64,000 bases of DNA from JABWCE01 sp964617955 (GTDB taxonomy: Bacteria; Bacteroidota; Bacteroidia; NS11-12g; UBA9320): the NCBI GenBank assembly GCA_964617955.1, contig CAZTXB010000004.1, forward strand, positions 62,001 through 126,000, in the 5' to 3' direction. Shown here piece after piece: positions 1 through 8,271 of the stretch. The notes below the pieces were generated by a model. The model searched no databases. It was given only the letters and a program-made list of their open reading frames with translations, and was not told the DNA's origin. Position 1 is the first letter of the stretch. Each line of letters begins with the position of its first letter. The translations under genes and the position numbers were made by a program.

Positions 1-196
1 CTAAAGCCACTGCAAGGAGCAGCAATGGCCACCTCAAAGCAAACGAAGAAATAAGCAGAGCACTTAAGGTATTCAGATTAAGATCTGAAATTTTGTAAAT
101 CAGGAATAAAAGGCAAAACGCCGCTAAGGCAATTTTAAAAATAAAATAGGCTTTAGGTCCCGATATTGTGAATTTTGGTTGGATGTGCCGAGACAT
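1..196 (-). CDS. N-terminus of a multi-pass membrane protein (partial)
   Basis: The minus strand is open from an ATG at 196 to the window edge, giving 65 residues starting MSRHIQPKFTISGPKAYF. It holds one clear hydrophobic helix (about residues 19-33) and the start of a second (about 55-65). The arrangement resembles the start of flippase-like proteins of the UPF0104/YbhN type, but too little is visible to be sure. A TATATTTG box lies 15 bases upstream of the ATG, which supports this start. It is divergent from ruvC. Confidence 0.55.
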   Translation of the reverse strand, partial: MSRHIQPKFTISGPKAYFIFKIALAAFCLLFLIYKISDLNLNTLSALLISSFALRWPLLLLAVAL

Positions 197-211
197 TTAG
201 GTTCTGCAAAT

Positions 212-219
212 CAAATATA
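212..219 (-). promoter_or_regulatory. TAnnTTTG (-7) box before the membrane-protein gene
   Basis: Minus strand reads TATATTTG, ending 15 bases before the ATG at 196. It matches the Bacteroidota -7 consensus; no clear -33 TTG partner is seen. Confidence 0.5.
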
Positions 220-269
220 AAAGATTGACTATTCCCTTCTAAAATGAAATCTAAACCAGATCTAAAAGC

Positions 270-277
270 TATGTTTG
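270..277 (+). promoter_or_regulatory. TAnnTTTG (-7) box before ruvC
   Basis: Reads TATGTTTG, ending 16 bases before the ruvC GTG start at 294. With the box at 212-219 it makes a compact divergent promoter region. Confidence 0.55.
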
Positions 278-293
278 CACTAAGCTTACGCAA

Positions 294-866
294 GTGAACA
301 AGGAAAAAGAATACGAGCGCATCATTTTAGGCTTTGACCCCGGGACCAATGTGATGGGGTATGGCATTATTGGGTGTAATGGTAAAAAATATGAAATCAT
401 TACCTTGGGTATTATTCATTTGTCTAAATTAGAAAATCAAGCCTTAAAACTTCAAAAAATTCATGAGCGAAGTTTAGCCATTATCGACATGTACCATCCG
501 GATGAGGTGGCTTTGGAAGAACCCTTTTTCGGAAAAAATGTTCAATCCATGCTCAAGCTTGGAAGGGCTCAGGGAGTTGCCATGGCCGCGGCTTTACACA
601 GAGGCTTACCCATTTTTGAGTACACCCCTAAAAAAGTAAAAAAATCCATCACCGGGAATGGCAATGCGAGCAAGGAGCAGGTGGCCGCTATGCTTCAATC
701 GCTCCTAAATCTCACCGATCTGCCAAAGTTTTTAGATGCCACCGATGCTGTAGCGGTGGCCCTTTGCCATTTCTACCAAACCGGCAACACCTCCCAGGGT
801 CTAAGCAAGCAATATACAGGCTGGGAGGCCTTTGTAAAGGACAATGACGGCAGGGTTAAGAAATAG
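294..866 (+). CDS. ruvC: Crossover junction endodeoxyribonuclease RuvC
   Basis: RuvC resolves Holliday junctions during homologous recombination, working with RuvAB. The 190-residue protein shows the RNase H-like fold motifs: GFDPGT with catalytic Asp15, ALEEPFFGKN with catalytic Glu75, and DATDAVAVALCH with Asp148 and Asp151. Length is slightly above the usual 160-185. The start is GTG at 294, preceded by a TATGTTTG box; an upstream ATG at 271 runs into a stop at once in another frame. The C-terminal tail after about residue 165 is extra to the core. It stands alone, with no ruvA or ruvB beside it. Confidence 0.95.
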   Translation: MNKEKEYERIILGFDPGTNVMGYGIIGCNGKKYEIITLGIIHLSKLENQALKLQKIHERSLAIIDMYHPDEVALEEPFFGKNVQSMLKLGRAQGVAMAAALHRGLPIFEYTPKKVKKSITGNGNASKEQVAAMLQSLLNLTDLPKFLDATDAVAVALCHFYQTGNTSQGLSKQYTGWEAFVKDNDGRVKK

Positions 867-884
867 ATTGCAAGGTAATTGCCA

Positions 885-1691
885 TTAAGGTTTGTTCTTT
901 TTCATCAAATGCTCGGCCAGTTCGAGGTCACTCATGGCTAGCATATTTTCTGAAAGAAGCGTTTTGGCATCTTTAGCCAATGGGCTCTCAGGATATTTAT
1001 CGACCAGCATTTGATAGCTTTTTTTGGCATTTTCAATATCTTTCAAATTTTCCCAATAAATGAACCCTTGTGCCATCAATGCATCGGCACATCCGGGATA
1101 GGCAGGAAACTGCGAAACTACCATACCATAAACCCTCACAGCGTCTTTGAAATCGCCGGCTGCCTGAAACAATCTTCCTGAAACGAGAAGCACCTTAGGT
1201 TTAAGTTCACTGTTTGAAGTTGCGGAACTCCATTTTTCCATTCTTGAGGCGGCGGTTCGTTTTTCATCAGTTGAAAAGGCAACTTTGCCATCGGCAAGGA
1301 GGTAATGGTGAATGGCCGAATCGGGATTGCTTTTTCCGCTGTAATATACATCGGCCAGTTTCAGATGAATACCGTAATACGACTCGGATCTAGGATAATT
1401 CGACGCATAAAATTTTGCCATTTCAATGGCATCATCCCAATGCTGTGTGATGTATTTGAACATAAAGCCTTTGTAGAGGTACCGTTCCGAAATCGAGTCT
1501 TTTGTAAAGGCCTTGGCGTAGTCGAAGTATAGGTTGGCCAGATCATTCATTCCCTTTGCCGAGGAAGAAGAATCGGAGGTTTCCAGGGCATAAATGGCAT
1601 GGGCTATTTTTTCTTTTTTAGAGGTACAGGCACTCATTCCTGCCAATACAAGAATCACGGCCAAAGAGCGTGGAATTGTCAATTTAAACAT
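885..1691 (-). CDS. TPR-repeat lipoprotein
   Basis: A 268-residue protein with a lipoprotein signal peptide and lipobox LAGMSAC (Cys22), so it is probably anchored to a membrane in the periplasm. The rest is helical with tetratricopeptide-like units, the clearest at about residues 175-240 (GDFKDAVRVYGMVVSQFP; ENAKKSYQMLVDKYP). The layout resembles BamD/YbgF-type TPR lipoproteins, but no specific role can be assigned. It starts 22 bases after fabG and is probably cotranscribed with it. Confidence 0.75.
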   Translation of the reverse strand: MFKLTIPRSLAVILVLAGMSACTSKKEKIAHAIYALETSDSSSSAKGMNDLANLYFDYAKAFTKDSISERYLYKGFMFKYITQHWDDAIEMAKFYASNYPRSESYYGIHLKLADVYYSGKSNPDSAIHHYLLADGKVAFSTDEKRTAASRMEKWSSATSNSELKPKVLLVSGRLFQAAGDFKDAVRVYGMVVSQFPAYPGCADALMAQGFIYWENLKDIENAKKSYQMLVDKYPESPLAKDAKTLLSENMLAMSDLELAEHLMKKNKP

Positions 1692-1713
1692 GGATTTATT
1701 TTCTATTACTTTC

Positions 1714-2469
1714 TTACATCACCATTCCGCCACAAACACTCAACACCTGACCGGTGACATAAGTCGATAAATCCGATGCGAGGAATAATCCTGCATTGGA
1801 AATATCATCAACGGTGCCTCCCCTTTTTAGAGGAATGGTCTCCATCCATGACTTCATCACGTCGTCGCCCAAACCATGGGTCATCTCGGTTTGAATAAAT
1901 CCCGGGCTTATCACATTGCAGCGGATATTACGCGAACCTAGCTCTTTGGCAATGGATTTACTGAATCCGACAATGCCCGCTTTAGAAGCGGCATAATTCG
2001 ATTGGCCTGCGTTGCCCGTTGCGCCAACAACCGACGACATATTGATAATACTCCCTTTTTTAATTTTTAAAAAATTCCGAACAGAGGCTTTGGTGAGATT
2101 AAAAACCGATTTTAGGTTGACATTGATCACCTCATCCCAATGCTCCTCGCTCATTCGCATCAAAAGATTATCGCGTGTGATGCCGGCATTGTTCACCAGG
2201 ATTTCAAAATCCCCAAAATCCTTTGCAACCTGTTCAACCAAATCATTGGCCTCTGAGAACAGAGCTGCATTGGAGCGGTAGCCTTTGGCCTTCACTCCAT
2301 ACTGATGGGTTAGCTCCATTTCTAAGGCCTGAGCTGCCTCCACCGAGCTGGCGTAGCTGAAGGCAATATTCGCACCATGGGCAGCAAACTTCTCGGCCAT
2401 GCCCTTTCCAATGCCTCGTGAAGCGCCTGTTATCAAGGCCGTTTTCCCTTCCAATAATTTTGTAATCAT
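1714..2469 (-). CDS. fabG: 3-oxoacyl-ACP reductase (short-chain dehydrogenase)
   Basis: NADPH-dependent reduction of 3-oxoacyl-ACP in fatty acid elongation. The 251 residues show the classical SDR motifs: TGASRGIG at 14-21 for cofactor binding, NNAG at 93-96, Asn118, Ser146, Tyr159 and Lys163 of the catalytic tetrad, and the PG motif after the active site. Arg18 in the glycine motif fits NADPH preference. The start is ATG at 2469, only four bases after a TATTTTTG box, suggesting a leaderless or nearly leaderless message. Other SDR reductases look alike, but motif spacing and length are typical of FabG. Confidence 0.88.
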   Translation of the reverse strand: MITKLLEGKTALITGASRGIGKGMAEKFAAHGANIAFSYASSVEAAQALEMELTHQYGVKAKGYRSNAALFSEANDLVEQVAKDFGDFEILVNNAGITRDNLLMRMSEEHWDEVINVNLKSVFNLTKASVRNFLKIKKGSIINMSSVVGATGNAGQSNYAASKAGIVGFSKSIAKELGSRNIRCNVISPGFIQTEMTHGLGDDVMKSWMETIPLKRGGTVDDISNAGLFLASDLSTYVTGQVLSVCGGMVM

Positions 2470-2473
2470 GCGG

Positions 2474-2481
2474 CAAAAATA
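2474..2481 (-). promoter_or_regulatory. TAnnTTTG (-7) box before fabG
   Basis: Minus strand reads TATTTTTG, ending four bases before the fabG ATG at 2469. A start point about five bases after the box would fall on the ATG itself. Confidence 0.6.
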
Positions 2482-2506
2482 CTTTCAAATAGATAATTTT
2501 TAGCAT

Positions 2507-2538
2507 AAAAAAACCCGATTCAGGTTGAATCGGGTTTT
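2507..2538 (-). terminator. Rho-independent terminator of the small lipoprotein gene
   Basis: Perfect 13-base-pair stem (2510-2522 with 2526-2538) around a 3-base loop. On the minus strand it is followed by seven T residues (2513 down to 2507, partly in the stem). It lies 19 bases after the stop of the gene at 2557-3111 and separates it from fabG. Confidence 0.88.
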
Positions 2539-2556
2539 AATTATGAGTAACAAAAT

Positions 2557-3111
2557 TTATTCGTCTGCACCTCGCACCACTTCAAAGGCTCCTGCAGTAA
2601 TGGTGGCTGTAGTGATGCCATTTGCCAAATTGCCGCTAAATGTTCCTTTGATGCGTCCACCAACCGGATCATATTTGGTAATATTAATAATCATATCGTT
2701 GCTTGGTTTTCCGTTGTCGTAAATGTACTTGGTGTCAATGCCGTTGCGTGTGATGGTAATCTCAAAATTGTTTACGGGGTCGGTCAGATACTTAAAGGTT
2801 CCGGTAGCCTTGCCTTGAAAAGAGAGTATGATATCTACTTTTCTGTTTTGCGTTCCTGAACTCGATGAATAGCCTGTGATATAAACTGAAGTCCTGTTAT
2901 TGCTCACTTTGTAATAGCCGGTCATAAGCGTACTGTCCCACACCAGGTTATAAGTCTCTACCCCATTGAATTTGAAGGTATTGGTGGGGGTCACGGTAGT
3001 CTTGGTCGTATCTTTAGGTGTAGGAGTGGGATCTTCGGTGGTATTATCCTTGCAATTTTGAAAAGGAATAACCGCCGCGGCCAGTAAAAGAATCAGTATG
3101 AGTTTTTTCAT
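2557..3111 (-). CDS. Small secreted lipoprotein of unknown function
   Basis: A 184-residue protein with a lipoprotein signal peptide and lipobox IPFQNC (Cys20). A Pro/Thr-rich linker (about 25-43) leads into a beta-rich domain (about 45-180) with many Thr, Ser and Asn residues. This build is common for small surface lipoproteins of Bacteroidota with a predicted beta-sandwich, but I do not recognise the family. It ends in a strong terminator, so it forms its own transcription unit. Position between fabG and the membrane-protein cluster gives no functional hint. Confidence 0.7.
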   Translation of the reverse strand: MKKLILILLLAAAVIPFQNCKDNTTEDPTPTPKDTTKTTVTPTNTFKFNGVETYNLVWDSTLMTGYYKVSNNRTSVYITGYSSSSGTQNRKVDIILSFQGKATGTFKYLTDPVNNFEITITRNGIDTKYIYDNGKPSNDMIINITKYDPVGGRIKGTFSGNLANGITTATITAGAFEVVRGADE

Positions 3112-3177
3112 TTTTTTATTTTTTTTATCGGATACAATTTTATGCTAAAATGTACACATGTACAAACTTATCCTCCA

Positions 3178-4014
3178 TCATTCTGCAATATTTTGTTCCT
3201 CAAAGTTGGCGTAGCGCAGAAATAACGCATTCATACCTACCCCTATGGTCCCAATTTGCAAAAACATCATCCATAAATTAAAATACAGTTTTGAATGGTT
3301 GAATTTTACATACAAGGAAGGAAAATAAATGAGCGCTGAGAATACAAAGCTTATCATCAGAAACATTAGGAATCCAAATACAAAAATTTTGAAGGCTCTG
3401 CCCAATCTCACTACCTGAAAAGAATACTTAAGTGATTCGGAAAAATCCATTTCTCCCAACACCATACCTGGAACAAATAAAATAGTTCGCGTGAGTATGA
3501 GTCCCCAAAATAGCAAGGCTAGAATTCCAAAAAAAGGATTATTGGCCGCACTCACCATCACAAAGCCACTGGCCACTACAAAATAGCCAACACACAAAAG
3601 GGTGTAAAGTAAAATTTTAATCCATTGCGTATCCGGAATTAAGGTCTTCATTCGAAAGGGCTGACCAAGCATGAGTTTATTTTTTGTAAAACGTGCGGTC
3701 ACAAACCAGAAGTAGGATATCATAACCACAACCAGTACAATGAGGATTAAGAAACCTGAGACCAGATTTGGGTATTTTAGCAACAAGCCTTGAATGGCTT
3801 CGCTTTGTTGCTTGAAATCAGGACTGGGATTCTGCATTAAATTTTCGATTTCTGCTAATCCCCCTTGACCAACTGCATTGGTCATTAGGAATTCCATTCC
3901 CAAAAAGGCTACAATTGACAATGCGATCGAGATGCTAAAAATGCTTAAAAAATTTTGTCCAAGCAGACGGTAGATCGAAGCTACCGGTTGAAGCTTATAT
4001 TGGGTATTAATCAT
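3178..4014 (-). CDS. Six-helix membrane protein of unknown function
   Basis: A 278-residue integral membrane protein with hydrophobic segments near residues 24-42, 82-104, 134-155, 160-182, 208-232 and 242-262. A cytoplasmic-looking loop around 50-78 is polar. I do not recognise a family. It is the last gene of an overlapping cluster: its start overlaps the end of the 89-residue membrane protein by eight bases, so the two are probably translationally coupled. Confidence 0.65.
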   Translation of the reverse strand: MINTQYKLQPVASIYRLLGQNFLSIFSISIALSIVAFLGMEFLMTNAVGQGGLAEIENLMQNPSPDFKQQSEAIQGLLLKYPNLVSGFLILIVLVVVMISYFWFVTARFTKNKLMLGQPFRMKTLIPDTQWIKILLYTLLCVGYFVVASGFVMVSAANNPFFGILALLFWGLILTRTILFVPGMVLGEMDFSESLKYSFQVVRLGRAFKIFVFGFLMFLMISFVFSALIYFPSLYVKFNHSKLYFNLWMMFLQIGTIGVGMNALFLRYANFEEQNIAE

Positions 4015-4276
4015 AATTTTTATTTTCTTTTATCTCACCTTCATCAAGCACATCTGCTTGAGAGGTTTTAATATTGCGATGAAAGGCCTGCTTAAATAAG
4101 GCCAAAGAATAGGAAACAAACACATAAACGAGCACACTCACGCCTATAAAATATAGAATGTGTTTTACGCTAAAATGCGGGTTTAAACCAAAAGCCCAAA
4201 AAAGCAGTGAAAAGGAAAGTATTTGCAAGGATACTGCAGTGATAAACTTTAATATTTTAAAAACTATTTCAACCAT
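4007..4276 (-). CDS. Two-helix small membrane protein
   Basis: An 89-residue protein with two hydrophobic helices (about 9-31 and 39-61), then a charged acidic tail (about 72-89). It overlaps the DUF547 gene upstream by 13 bases and the six-helix protein downstream by eight, which argues that it is a real gene and coupled to both. Function unknown; it may be an accessory subunit of the downstream membrane protein (inference from overlap only). Confidence 0.62.
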   Translation of the reverse strand: MVEIVFKILKFITAVSLQILSFSLLFWAFGLNPHFSVKHILYFIGVSVLVYVFVSYSLALFKQAFHRNIKTSQADVLDEGEIKENKNYD

Positions 4277-5019
4277 GGATTCTCCTCCTCCTCTTTAAAC
4301 TTTGGAGCATCGTAGCGCGGAAAGAAATTGGCCATAGATACCGCAAAGGGAACTTTATAATACATCACATTTTTAAGAGTTGGGTTCATCTCAAGGTTTA
4401 CCTTGTAATTTTTCATCCAGTCGAGTGCGATCACATCCTTGTTAAAGTACTGACTAGTTAAGGATTTCAAACTGTTTCGGCTGTTCAGAAAGGCTTCATT
4501 CTGATTGGAGTTTTCAATGACTTGGTAGGGAGGATAACCAAAAAGACCTCTGTACATTAAAAAAGCAACCTGCGGATTGTAAGTTTCAGGTCTTAACTTT
4601 TTCCATATGCTTTCATTGTTCAATCTTGATTTGCGAAATCCAAGCGATTTGCTTTTTTTTCCCAATCTTAAAAATTCGTGTTCTATATCGAACAAACTCC
4701 AGGTTTCACCTGCTATCACAATGCATCTCACCTTATAAAAATTGCGATACACGCCTTCGTTTAGGGTATCTCTCAATAGTTTCAACATGTTGGCATTGTA
4801 TACATTTAACCAAAACGAAATTTTTTCTTCATCGCCTTTTAATTGAGCTGTGAGATACTCTGCCTTAAGTCCGGCTATAATCTCTTGTTGTTGGTTATCG
4901 GCGGGGTTAAAGCGCTCATTGTAAGCCAAAATTTCAGCCATGTTCACAGCGGTGTTGTTTTGGGCATGTCCGAGACTCCAGAAGATCGAAATCAAAAACA
5001 GTGTAACTAATCCTTTCAT
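4264..5019 (-). CDS. DUF547 domain protein, secreted
   Basis: A 251-residue protein with a signal peptide cleaved near the HAQ at 18-20. The signature FWLNVYNANML (about 64-74) and the following His/Glu-containing stretches match the DUF547 family, whose biochemical role is not established. The family has been considered a possible cysteine-peptidase-like fold, but I cannot show that here. It overlaps the glycosyltransferase by four bases (ATGA), so the two are probably made together. Lacks a lipobox, so it should be periplasmic. Confidence 0.8.
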   Translation of the reverse strand: MKGLVTLFLISIFWSLGHAQNNTAVNMAEILAYNERFNPADNQQQEIIAGLKAEYLTAQLKGDEEKISFWLNVYNANMLKLLRDTLNEGVYRNFYKVRCIVIAGETWSLFDIEHEFLRLGKKSKSLGFRKSRLNNESIWKKLRPETYNPQVAFLMYRGLFGYPPYQVIENSNQNEAFLNSRNSLKSLTSQYFNKDVIALDWMKNYKVNLEMNPTLKNVMYYKVPFAVSMANFFPRYDAPKFKEEEENPWLK

Positions 5020-5888
5020 TTAATCAGTTTATAATTTTTGTTCTCACCTATCCTCCATCCAGTGGCCGATTCAACCCTATGAAGTACGCGCTTTTTTAAA
5101 CTAAATTTTTTAATTTTTGGGTCTCTTTCGAATTTCCAATTTTTGCTTTGGATGCGCTCGAGCATAACCCTGGGATGCTGATCGGTGAAGGGGGTGATCG
5201 AATCAATTCCCGTGTAATCAAAATCCTTTTCAGGGTCAAACCTTTGCTGAATGTACTCGTCGCTATGCCAATATTTGCTAGCCTCAACATTTTTGGCCAT
5301 CATAAATTCAGGAGGCCTTACCCAACCATAATGAAAAATACGTGCATTTATTTTCTTTACCCTTAATTTTCTTCCTTCGATTCTAAACCCTTGTGCATCT
5401 TTCCACGATTTAACTCCGATACTGTTCTTCACAATTCTTATTTCCTGTCGGTACCAGCTTCTGCTATCGGCCAGATAATCATAAGAACCATAAAAGTGCA
5501 GATACTTAAACAGCAATCCTTCCACCTCAGAGTTATTTCTATACATTTCCATGGCTTCCCTTATGGCTGTGTAATCCTTTTCATTATAACATTCATCTCC
5601 CTGCACATAGACGCACCAATCGGCCTTTGGGTTTATTGCCGCCATGGCCTTATCAGTTTCGATGGCCAAAACGACGCCCCCTTTTCTGAGCGTGTCGTCC
5701 CAAACGGTATCCACAATTTTTATTTTAGGGTCGCCTATTTGTGCAATGTAGTTTCTGGTGTCATCATCTGAATGGCCCACCGCCACTATCATCTCGTCGC
5801 AAAGAGGCAACACAGATAAGATGGCTTCCTTTATGGGATAGTCTAATTTTAATGCATTGCGGATAAAAGTGAAGCCCGATACGAACAC
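5016..5888 (-). CDS. Glycosyltransferase family 2
   Basis: A 290-residue predicted cytoplasmic glycosyltransferase. The GT-A fold is visible: an N-terminal strand and RN motif (SGFTFIRNA), a strand and acidic patch DEMIVAVG, and the nucleotide-sugar/metal site VYVQGDECY at about 93-101. The C-terminal third is basic (FSLKKRVLHRV). No membrane helix. Start is GTG at 5888, since an in-frame stop lies just upstream (5898-5900) and a TAATTTTG box is found 18 bases before it. The closest general resemblance is to WaaE/KdtX-like enzymes that decorate LPS core, but substrate is unknown. Confidence 0.82.
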   Translation of the reverse strand: MFVSGFTFIRNALKLDYPIKEAILSVLPLCDEMIVAVGHSDDDTRNYIAQIGDPKIKIVDTVWDDTLRKGGVVLAIETDKAMAAINPKADWCVYVQGDECYNEKDYTAIREAMEMYRNNSEVEGLLFKYLHFYGSYDYLADSRSWYRQEIRIVKNSIGVKSWKDAQGFRIEGRKLRVKKINARIFHYGWVRPPEFMMAKNVEASKYWHSDEYIQQRFDPEKDFDYTGIDSITPFTDQHPRVMLERIQSKNWKFERDPKIKKFSLKKRVLHRVESATGWRIGENKNYKLIK

Positions 5889-5906
5889 GTGTGAAATTTA
5901 GGTTTT

Positions 5907-5914
5907 CAAAATTA
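5907..5914 (-). promoter_or_regulatory. TAnnTTTG (-7) box before the GT2 cluster
   Basis: Minus strand reads TAATTTTG, 18 bases before the GTG start at 5888. Probable promoter of the four-gene overlapping cluster 5888-3178. Confidence 0.5.
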
Positions 5915-6151
5915 AAATATTTGGGGCAATCGAATGTGTTTAATTCTTTAAAATTAGGCTTTGTGCAAACCCATCATAGAGAGGGGTTTAGGCGATATTT
6001 TTTGCTTTTATCACAATATAAGGCCTTGCAAAATTGAGGATTCCTAACGTATAGCTCATAGCTATGCAAAATATCGGACAGGAGGTTCCCTGATTTTAAA
6101 AAAGTAAGGCGTCTTTTTTATAAACCCGATGGCCCAAAGATTCAAAAGCTT

Positions 6152-6159
6152 TAACTTTG
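6152..6159 (+). promoter_or_regulatory. TAnnTTTG (-7) box before cystathionine beta-synthase
   Basis: Reads TAACTTTG and ends four bases before the ATG at 6164, a leaderless arrangement. Confidence 0.6.
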
Positions 6160-6163
6160 CTGC

Positions 6164-7531
6164 ATGCAATTTTGCGAATCCATTCTTGAAACCATTGGCA
6201 ATACACCGTTGGTTAAAATCAACAAAATAACCAAAGATATCCCGGCCCTTGTATTGGCCAAAATCGAAACCTTTAATCCCGGAAATTCCATTAAAGACCG
6301 AATGGCACTTAAAATGATAGAAGATGCTGAGGCCTCAGGAAAATTGAAACCGGGTGGCACCATTGTGGAAGGCACAAGCGGCAATACCGGAATGGGACTT
6401 GCCATAGCTGCCGTTATTAAAGGATACAAATGCATATTTACAACCACCGACAAACAGAGTAAAGAAAAAGTGGACGCCTTAAAGGCTTTTGGCGCTGACG
6501 TCATTGTTTGCCCTACAGATGTGGAACCTGAAGACCCCCGCTCCTATTATTCTGTTTCGAGCCGACTCGAACGGGAAATACCCAATGCCTGGAAGCCCAA
6601 CCAATACGACAACTTGAGCAATACCAAGGCACACTATGAACAAACAGGACCGGAGATATGGAAGCAAACCGACGGAAAAATAACCCATTTGGTAGTGGGT
6701 GTTGGAACAGGCGGTACCATTTGTGGCACGGCTAAATACCTCAAGGAGAAAAATCCCAATGTAAAAATTCTGGGAATAGATACCTATGGATCGGTTTTTA
6801 AAAAGTACAAAGAAACCGGCATCTTTGATAAAAATGAAATTTACCCTTACATAACCGAAGGAATAGGTGAAGATTTTTTGCCGGCCAATGTCGATTTTTC
6901 TCTGATCGATTATTTTGAAAAAGTAGGCGATAAGGAAGCGGCGGTTATGACCAGGCGACTGGCGCGCGAAGAGGGAATTTTTGCTGGAAACAGCGCAGGC
7001 AGTGCCATGGCAGGCTTAATACAAATGGCACCTCAGTTTAAGAAAGGCGATGTGGTCGTGGTAATTTTTCATGATCACGGCACCCGTTATTTAGGTAAAA
7101 TGTTTAACGACGATTGGATGCGCGACCGCGGATTTATCAGTCCTGAACCTAAAAAGCTAGCCATAGATTTAATTGAGACCCACAAACACCTCCCATTGGT
7201 AACGGTGAAAGAAGGGCAGAAAGTTTCAGAAGCCTTTGAGCTCATGCAAAAGTACAGCATATCGCAACTGCCGGTTCAAAATGAGCAAGGTGAGTTTACC
7301 GGTAGTTTACTCGACGGGCATTTATTTGCGCAATTGGTAAGAAACAGTACCCTCATGGATGAACCCGTGAAAAGCATTATGCAAAAACCCTTTCCGGTGG
7401 TGAAATCAAACGACACCATCGCGCATGTCTCAGGTTTGTTTAGCGAAAGCACGCAGGCCGTTTTATTAAATGATTTGGGCGGGAATTGGCATATCATCAC
7501 CAAGGTGGATGTAATCCATGCCATAGGTTAA
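6164..7531 (+). CDS. Cystathionine beta-synthase (PLP enzyme with CBS domains)
   Basis: Condenses serine and homocysteine to cystathionine in transsulfuration; a cysteine synthase activity is also possible. Residues 1-320 form the PLP beta-family fold: ETIGNTPLV at 9-17, the PLP lysine Lys44 in NPGNSIKDR, the TSGNTG phosphate-side loop near 70-75, and the GTGGT phosphate-binding loop near 180. Residues about 335-455 contain a pair of CBS domains (e.g. HLPLVTVKEG, VKSIMQKPFPVV), the regulatory module of full-length CBS enzymes. Length 455 matches bacterial CBS with this module. ATG at 6164 follows a TAACTTTG box directly. Confidence 0.9.
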   Translation: MQFCESILETIGNTPLVKINKITKDIPALVLAKIETFNPGNSIKDRMALKMIEDAEASGKLKPGGTIVEGTSGNTGMGLAIAAVIKGYKCIFTTTDKQSKEKVDALKAFGADVIVCPTDVEPEDPRSYYSVSSRLEREIPNAWKPNQYDNLSNTKAHYEQTGPEIWKQTDGKITHLVVGVGTGGTICGTAKYLKEKNPNVKILGIDTYGSVFKKYKETGIFDKNEIYPYITEGIGEDFLPANVDFSLIDYFEKVGDKEAAVMTRRLAREEGIFAGNSAGSAMAGLIQMAPQFKKGDVVVVIFHDHGTRYLGKMFNDDWMRDRGFISPEPKKLAIDLIETHKHLPLVTVKEGQKVSEAFELMQKYSISQLPVQNEQGEFTGSLLDGHLFAQLVRNSTLMDEPVKSIMQKPFPVVKSNDTIAHVSGLFSESTQAVLLNDLGGNWHIITKVDVIHAIG

Positions 7532-7664
7532 GAATAAAAATAACGGAGATAGTTTTAAATTTTCAGGAACTCGAATACATGGTATAATGACCATTAACGT
7601 CATTAGGAAGTTGGGAGTAAGTCGAAAAGATTAAAAACTGTAAAACACAAAACCTTTTTTTTTG

Positions 7665-7672
7665 TAAATTTG
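7665..7672 (+). promoter_or_regulatory. TAnnTTTG (-7) box before the DUF433/DUF5615 pair
   Basis: Reads TAAATTTG and covers the TTG at 7670 that could otherwise be read as a start, so the ATG at 7694 (21 bases downstream) is the better start. Confidence 0.55.
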
Positions 7673-7693
7673 TTATTCAACATTGGGAATACA

Positions 7694-7915
7694 ATGGATA
7701 GAATAACAATAATCCCGGATTTATGTAATGGCAAACCTACCATCAAAGGGATGCGGATTACAGTGAAAGCAATACTTGAATATATTGCGGCCGGTGAAAC
7801 TGTTGCAAACATTTTAGAAGCACACCCAATCCTTGAAAAGGAAGACATTGTAGCAGCATTAAATTATGCGGCCAATGCTGTAGATATTCAAAAAGAAGAG
7901 CATTTTATCAATTAA
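7694..7915 (+). CDS. DUF433 antitoxin
   Basis: A 73-residue protein (MDRITIIPDLCNGKPTIKGM...) matching the DUF433 family throughout: the CNGKPTIKGMRITV strand-turn and the winged-helix-like ILEYIAAGETVANILEAHP segment, then the DIVAALNYAA helix. DUF433 proteins are the antitoxin partners of DUF5615 PIN-like toxins. An upstream in-frame TTG at 7670 overlaps a -7 box and is unlikely to be used. The stop TAA at 7913-7915 directly abuts the GTG start of the toxin. Antitoxins of this type commonly repress their own promoter; no operator is evident. Confidence 0.85.
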   Translation: MDRITIIPDLCNGKPTIKGMRITVKAILEYIAAGETVANILEAHPILEKEDIVAALNYAANAVDIQKEEHFIN

Positions 7916-8271
7916 GTGTCAGTTGCCAAATACCTGGTAGATGTTAATTTGCCAAAGAAATTCGCATATTTTAATTCGAACGAGTTTATTCATGTAGTTG
8001 ACATTAATCCATTTTGGAGTGATACCGAAATTTGGAATTATGCCATTCTCAACGATTTGATTTTACTTACAAAGGATTCGGATTTTTACTTAAAATCAAC
8101 CATTGCCCATTGCCCAAAATTATTTATTTCAAGTTGAGAAATATGACCTTGAGCCAACTACATGATTATTTTGATACGAATTGGGATAAGCTGACAAACT
8201 ATATTTCAAAGTATTTCCTGGTAATTGCTTATCAAGATAAAATTCATGTCATGTTTAAAATTGAACTTTAA
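7916..8271 (+). CDS. DUF5615 PIN-like toxin, split by an apparent -1 frameshift
   Basis: The zero-frame ORF (GTG 7916 to TGA 8137) gives 73 residues with the PIN-like N-terminal half: VDVNLP (Asp9), Asp36/Glu38, and LLTKDSDF (Asp54, Asp56). The expected C-terminal half (PKIIYFKLRNMTLSQLH...) follows in the -1 frame and runs to a TAA at 8269-8271. Joining the frames gives 118 residues, the normal family size. The frames meet exactly at C CCA AAA (8113-8119), a classical -1 slippery heptamer. Either translation slips here, or the gene (or the assembly) has lost a base. Toxin would be an RNase if functional. Confidence 0.7.

Noticed and set aside
6051..6065. Inverted repeat ATAGCT/AGCTAT upstream of cbs
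   Set aside because: Six-base arms only, far from the promoter box; no support as an operator.
8102..8115. Tandem duplication of ATTGCCC as the cause of the toxin frameshift
   Set aside because: Removing one seven-base copy would give the third reading frame, not the one that encodes the toxin C-terminus.
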